This document shows, in pieces, positions 61,157-64,000 of a stretch of 64,000 nt of DNA. The translations under genes and the position numbers were made by a program. The notes beneath the pieces were generated by a model. The model saw nothing but the letters and a program-made list of their open reading frames with translations, was not told the DNA's origin and made no database searches. Origin of the DNA: Acidobacteriota bacterium (lineage in GTDB: Bacteria; Acidobacteriota; Terriglobia; Terriglobales; Acidobacteriaceae). Position 1 is the first letter of the stretch, and every line of letters begins with the position of its first letter. The DNA is taken from NCBI GenBank assembly GCA_019351975.1, contig JABBOG010000001.1, positions 20,821 to 84,820 on the forward strand, given 5' to 3'.

Positions 61157-61900
61157 TTATTCGGCAATGCCTTCGAACATGTTAGTGGATTGTGTTGCGG
61201 GTTGTGGAGTCGTGATAGCGGCGAGGGCGTAATGTTCATCCTGGCCATGCTCAGCGAAGACGGGACGGGTCTGAAGCTCGAGTGGTGACTGTGTCGTGTG
61301 AGCCTGGAAGGCGGCCTGTTTGCGGTCGAACACCGAGCGGATATCCAGCGTAAGCGTCCATGGTGCGGGCATGGGGTTGAGACGTCCGGGCAGAAAGAAG
61401 CTCGTGGTGACATAGAAGAGCCGCTGTGGGCTATGGAGTGGCCCGAGATGCGGGAAACGCTTGGGTGAACCAGACCAATGGAATGCCGCGGTGGTAGCGG
61501 CGGAGACGGACGTGTGGTCAGCGTGGGTGTTGAGGCCGCCGTCCTGTCCGAAGGTGATAACGACGTGAGGGCGGAGGTCGCGGATGCGGGCTACAAGCCC
61601 TGAGGCGAGCTCAGAAAGTGAGACAAACTCAAGCTTTCCGTCCAGGTAGACGTTGGGGTCGTTGAGGAACTCGTGGTGATGCACGCCGAGTATGTCGCAG
61701 GAGGCGGCGAACTCGGAGCGCCGGAGTTTGGCCAACTCTGCGTCGCTGGTGGCAGTGCCGCGATAAGAGCCTGCCGTGCCCTCTGTGAGACAGATGACCG
61801 AAGTTTCGACGCCACGATCGGCGGCCAGGGCGAGGGCTCCGCCAAAAGCAAAACATTCGTCGTCGGGATGGGCGATGACACAGAGAAGCTTTAGGGGCAA
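61157..61900 (-). CDS. PIG-L (LmbE) family N-acetylglucosamine-type deacetylase
   Basis: Zinc hydrolase removing N-acetyl groups from sugar conjugates. It is 247 residues. Zinc and catalytic residues: VIAHPDDECFAFGG (His11, Asp13, Asp14), then THADHTSVSAATTAAF (the HxxH-type His pair). LCVIAHPDDE, ICLTEGTAGSYRGTA and VVITFGQDGGLNTHADH are diagnostic. As bacillithiol synthesis requires an LmbE-type deacetylase (BshB) and bshC is in this window, it could serve that pathway. Other PIG-L substrates, including LPS or detoxification conjugates, are equally possible. Its ATG lies 10 nt inside the 3' end of rnhB, so the two are coupled. Confidence 0.88.
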   Translation of the reverse strand: MPLKLLCVIAHPDDECFAFGGALALAADRGVETSVICLTEGTAGSYRGTATSDAELAKLRRSEFAASCDILGVHHHEFLNDPNVYLDGKLEFVSLSELASGLVARIRDLRPHVVITFGQDGGLNTHADHTSVSAATTAAFHWSGSPKRFPHLGPLHSPQRLFYVTTSFFLPGRLNPMPAPWTLTLDIRSVFDRKQAAFQAHTTQSPLELQTRPVFAEHGQDEHYALAAITTPQPATQSTNMFEGIAE

Positions 61901-62712
61901 GGTGAAGTCTCCGGGAAGTTGTCTGTATTGTCAGTGGTTAAAGAGTCGTCCAGGAACTCGTCGTCGAGGAAAAGATCGCCTGAGTCGATGCTGGCTTCGA
62001 GTGTCGCGTTGGGGTCGGAGGCGGTTACTGGGGCGAAGCTGCGACGGTGGAGGGGGGATGGACCATGTAAGGCCAGGGCGCGGCGGTGCTCCGGTGTGGC
62101 GTAGCCTTTGTGCGAGGCGAGGCCGTATTGAGGATGGAGGACATCTAGGTTGCGCATGAGAGCGTCGCGATGGACTTTAGCGACGACCGACGCGGCAGCG
62201 ATGGAGAGCGACAGCGCATCGCCGTAGAACAGGCGCGTCTGTGCACATGCATAGGAGAGTTGGGAGAGGTCAAGGCGCATCGCGTCAATGAGGAGATGGT
62301 CAGGCGGTGTGATGAGGCGTTGTACAGCCAAAAGCATGGCCAGGCGCGAGGCCTGGTAGATGTTAATACGGTCGATCGTCTCCGCGTCGACTTCAGCGAC
62401 GGCAATGCTGACGGCTATCGAGCGAATCTTGCGGTCAAGTTTTTCGCGCTGTTCGCGGGTGAGCTGCTTGGAATCCTTGAGGCCGAGGCGCGCGAGGGAG
62501 GCAGTGCGGGCGGGAAGGATGACAGCGGCCGCGACGACGGGTCCGAAGAGAGCACCACGGCCGACTTCATCGACGCCGGCGATGGTTTGGAAGCCGTAGT
62601 ACCGGAGGGCCTGCTCGGGCGCATCAGTGCAGCGAAGCTGCTTGAGCATCTGCTGCTTTGCGGTTGCTTTGGTCACGCCGGAGACATGGGGAACTTGAAA
62701 GAAGGCGGTCAT
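61891..62712 (-). CDS. rnhB: Ribonuclease HII
   Basis: Cuts RNA from RNA-DNA hybrids, mainly at single ribonucleotides. It is 273 residues from the ATG at 62712. The active site is TIAGVDEVGRGALFGPVVAAAVIL (Asp48, Glu49) with LGLKDSKQLTREQREKL, LLIDAMRLDL and KVHRDALMRNLDVLHPQYGLASHKGYATPEHRRAL. It carries an extra 30-residue N-terminal part and an acidic C-terminal tail (SGDLFLDDEFLDDSLTTDNTDNF) beyond the usual 200-residue core. A longer start at 62781 has no support. It shares its stop region with the PIG-L start. Confidence 0.95.
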   Translation of the reverse strand: MTAFFQVPHVSGVTKATAKQQMLKQLRCTDAPEQALRYYGFQTIAGVDEVGRGALFGPVVAAAVILPARTASLARLGLKDSKQLTREQREKLDRKIRSIAVSIAVAEVDAETIDRINIYQASRLAMLLAVQRLITPPDHLLIDAMRLDLSQLSYACAQTRLFYGDALSLSIAAASVVAKVHRDALMRNLDVLHPQYGLASHKGYATPEHRRALALHGPSPLHRRSFAPVTASDPNATLEASIDSGDLFLDDEFLDDSLTTDNTDNFPETSPCP

Positions 62713-62896
62713 GAGTTTGCGCCGTATAAGCCAACTCCAGTGTAGCGGATGGCGATAAGAAGGGTGTTCGGGTAGATGCATCCTTGGAATTATTTTGCTG
62801 GCAACGCAAAGAAATTTGCCCTATGCTTGGTGCACTGCTGACATCTGTGTTTTCTTATGACCTTCTTGGCTGAAGGAGTTCTCTTTGGGAGTGGTA

Positions 62897-63949
62897 ATGA
62901 TGGGCGTACGTATGAGATTTTGTTTGCTGTTGGCCATTGGCTCGCTGGGATTCGTCGTGCAGTCATGTGTTGCGCAGAATGCGGGAGGCGCCTCCGCGGC
63001 ACCTACGTCGTCAGCACCTCCCGTTTCGGTCGCTGCAGCGGATAGCACGACCAGCGTGAAGACTTCTGAAAAAAAAGGAAAATCGAAGAATATGGGATAC
63101 GCAGGGCAGACCACGCTAGTGGTGATGCCCGCCACGCCAATGTTGGACGAAGAAGGAAAGCAGCGGCTGGATCCTGATGGACAGCCTATGTACAATCCGC
63201 CGGTGAAGCAGCAAAGAGATAAAAAAGGTCATCCACTGTTCGACGACCAGGGCAAACCCGTGTTCCAGACCGCGACGAATTTGGGATACGACGAGCACGG
63301 AAAAAAGCTGCATCCGACAAAGGTGAAAGAGCCGAAGATGACGCCCGTTAGTATCAGCCGGGGAACTTTTACGGTGGACGGTATGATCGGAAAGGCCGAA
63401 CTGAACTACGAAATTGCGAACTTCAAGTACATGTATATGTACGCGCCGGGGATCGGAACGATGGTCGTGTCAAATATGCCGTTTCCGGGAGCGAAGGAGC
63501 AGAAAGGGGCATTCAACGATACGACACTCACCGTAGCAGTCGGGGAACATAAGCTACAGCTCGCATCGGATAAGCGGCTCCTTGGAAAGAAGCCGGAGTC
63601 GGCGTATGTGCTTGTCGATCGTGAGTTTAGCCTCCCATCGAAGTATCCGGTGGTAGGGTACGGTGTGATTATGAAAGCGCCCTACTCCTGGCCTGGAGGA
63701 AGACCGAATAGTGAGCTGGCAGGCGCATTTGTAGCGCCACCACCGATTCCGACGAACTTACAGCCGGTGTTGTTGGAATCTCCGTGTCCGTCTGGGCAGA
63801 TGCGAATGCAGATCGTTAAGAAACTGCCGGGCCAGACAGCGCAACCTGAACCGTGTGTGGCCATGCCGAAGGGAATGGCGGTACCACCAAAGAGCTCTAA
63901 TGGAGATGCTTCAACTCCGGCGAACGGTGCGGGGATAAAAGATCGGTAA
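62897..63949 (+). CDS. Exported hypothetical protein with short Asp/Gly repeats
   Basis: Not recognised. It is about 350 residues from the ATG at 62897 (a second ATG follows directly; GGGAG is 5-8 nt before). The signal peptide is at about 7-30 (CLLLAIGSLGFVVQSCVAQ). A Ser/Thr/Pro-rich linker follows. Residues 83-140 have a repeated D-x-x-G-[KQH]-P-[LMV]-[FY] unit: LDPDGQPMY, RDKKGHPLF, DDQGKPVF, YDEHGKKLH. A C-terminal beta-rich domain includes GTFTVDGMIGKAELNYEIANFKYMYMYAPGIG, DTTLTVAVGEHKLQLA and KAPYSWPGG. Pro-rich end. It diverges from rnhB. The repeat region resembles an elastic or protein-binding spacer, but its role is unknown. Confidence 0.75.
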   Translation: MMGVRMRFCLLLAIGSLGFVVQSCVAQNAGGASAAPTSSAPPVSVAAADSTTSVKTSEKKGKSKNMGYAGQTTLVVMPATPMLDEEGKQRLDPDGQPMYNPPVKQQRDKKGHPLFDDQGKPVFQTATNLGYDEHGKKLHPTKVKEPKMTPVSISRGTFTVDGMIGKAELNYEIANFKYMYMYAPGIGTMVVSNMPFPGAKEQKGAFNDTTLTVAVGEHKLQLASDKRLLGKKPESAYVLVDREFSLPSKYPVVGYGVIMKAPYSWPGGRPNSELAGAFVAPPPIPTNLQPVLLESPCPSGQMRMQIVKKLPGQTAQPEPCVAMPKGMAVPPKSSNGDASTPANGAGIKDR

Positions 63950-64000
63950 TGATTGTCTTTGAAAGAGGTATCCGACACAGAAGAGGCGACCCATCGGGTC

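Noticed and set aside
1..64000. CRISPR array, prophage or insertion sequence
   Set aside because: No regularly spaced direct repeats, no phage structural genes, no transposase or terminal inverted repeats were seen.

Overview
The window looks like chromosomal DNA of an Acidobacteriota bacterium, probably of the Acidobacteriaceae (Terriglobus/Granulicella/Edaphobacter type). This is inferred from a high-GC genome with a Gram-negative envelope (lpxB, MsbA-like exporters), bacillithiol synthesis (bshC), xylan-degrading glycoside hydrolases, an M13 peptidase and many small secreted or membrane proteins of no known function. No rRNA, tRNA, CRISPR array, prophage or insertion sequence was recognised. 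Most of the window is ordinary, densely packed chromosome.

Layout. 1-5.2 kb: a two-gene xylan operon on the minus strand (GH3 beta-xylosidase/glucosidase, then GH67 alpha-glucuronidase running off the left edge). 5.6-9.6 kb: minus-strand housekeeping genes (secG, a membrane-anchored hypothetical, polX, a cold-shock protein, a Nudix hydrolase with a histone-H1-like tail). 9.7-14.9 kb: plus-strand bshC, two small proteins, an ABC-F ATPase and an ATP-dependent DNA ligase. 15-18 kb: a DHA2 efflux pump and an acyltransferase. 18.3-23.5 kb: dnaK and dnaJ, separated by a small hypothetical, a Nei/Fpg glycosylase and a lone HigA-like regulator. 23.5-26.2 kb: stress and envelope genes (glycine-zipper protein, BON protein, VKOR-like protein, SDR). 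26.5-29.4 kb: two short DUF421 membrane proteins around a third membrane protein, then an MFS transporter. 29.6-39.9 kb: mostly minus-strand genes (cupredoxin-like lipoprotein, NAD-type isocitrate dehydrogenase, nrdR, flippase-like membrane protein, lytic transglycosylase, HAD phosphatase, EamA transporter, M13 peptidase, rpsT). One 59-codon zinc-ribbon gene lies here on the plus strand.

40-57.6 kb: lpxB followed upstream by an MsbA-like exporter, hemW, threonine aldolase, an AddA/AddB-like helicase-nuclease pair, an MFS transporter, a Sco-type copper/thiol lipoprotein, a small membrane protein, a second MsbA-like exporter and an unknown membrane protein. 57.7-64 kb: an amino-acid permease, the periplasmic methionine sulfoxide repair pair msrP/msrQ, overlapping rnhB and a PIG-L deacetylase, and an exported protein with short repeats.

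At larger scale, the plus strand is G-rich over most of the window whatever the gene direction. Plus-strand genes therefore favour G-ending codons and minus-strand genes C-ending ones. This asymmetry nearly disappears between about 41.4 and 57.6 kb. Several genes without a Shine-Dalgarno sequence carry a TANNNT hexamer 6-8 nt before the start codon, which suggests leaderless transcripts. lpxB has no ATG, GTG or TTG where its conserved N-terminus begins and seems to start at ATT. I found no convincing wholly new multi-gene system. The best leads are the leaderless promoters, the lpxB start, the hidden zinc-ribbon gene, the compositional block and the DUF421 sandwich operon.
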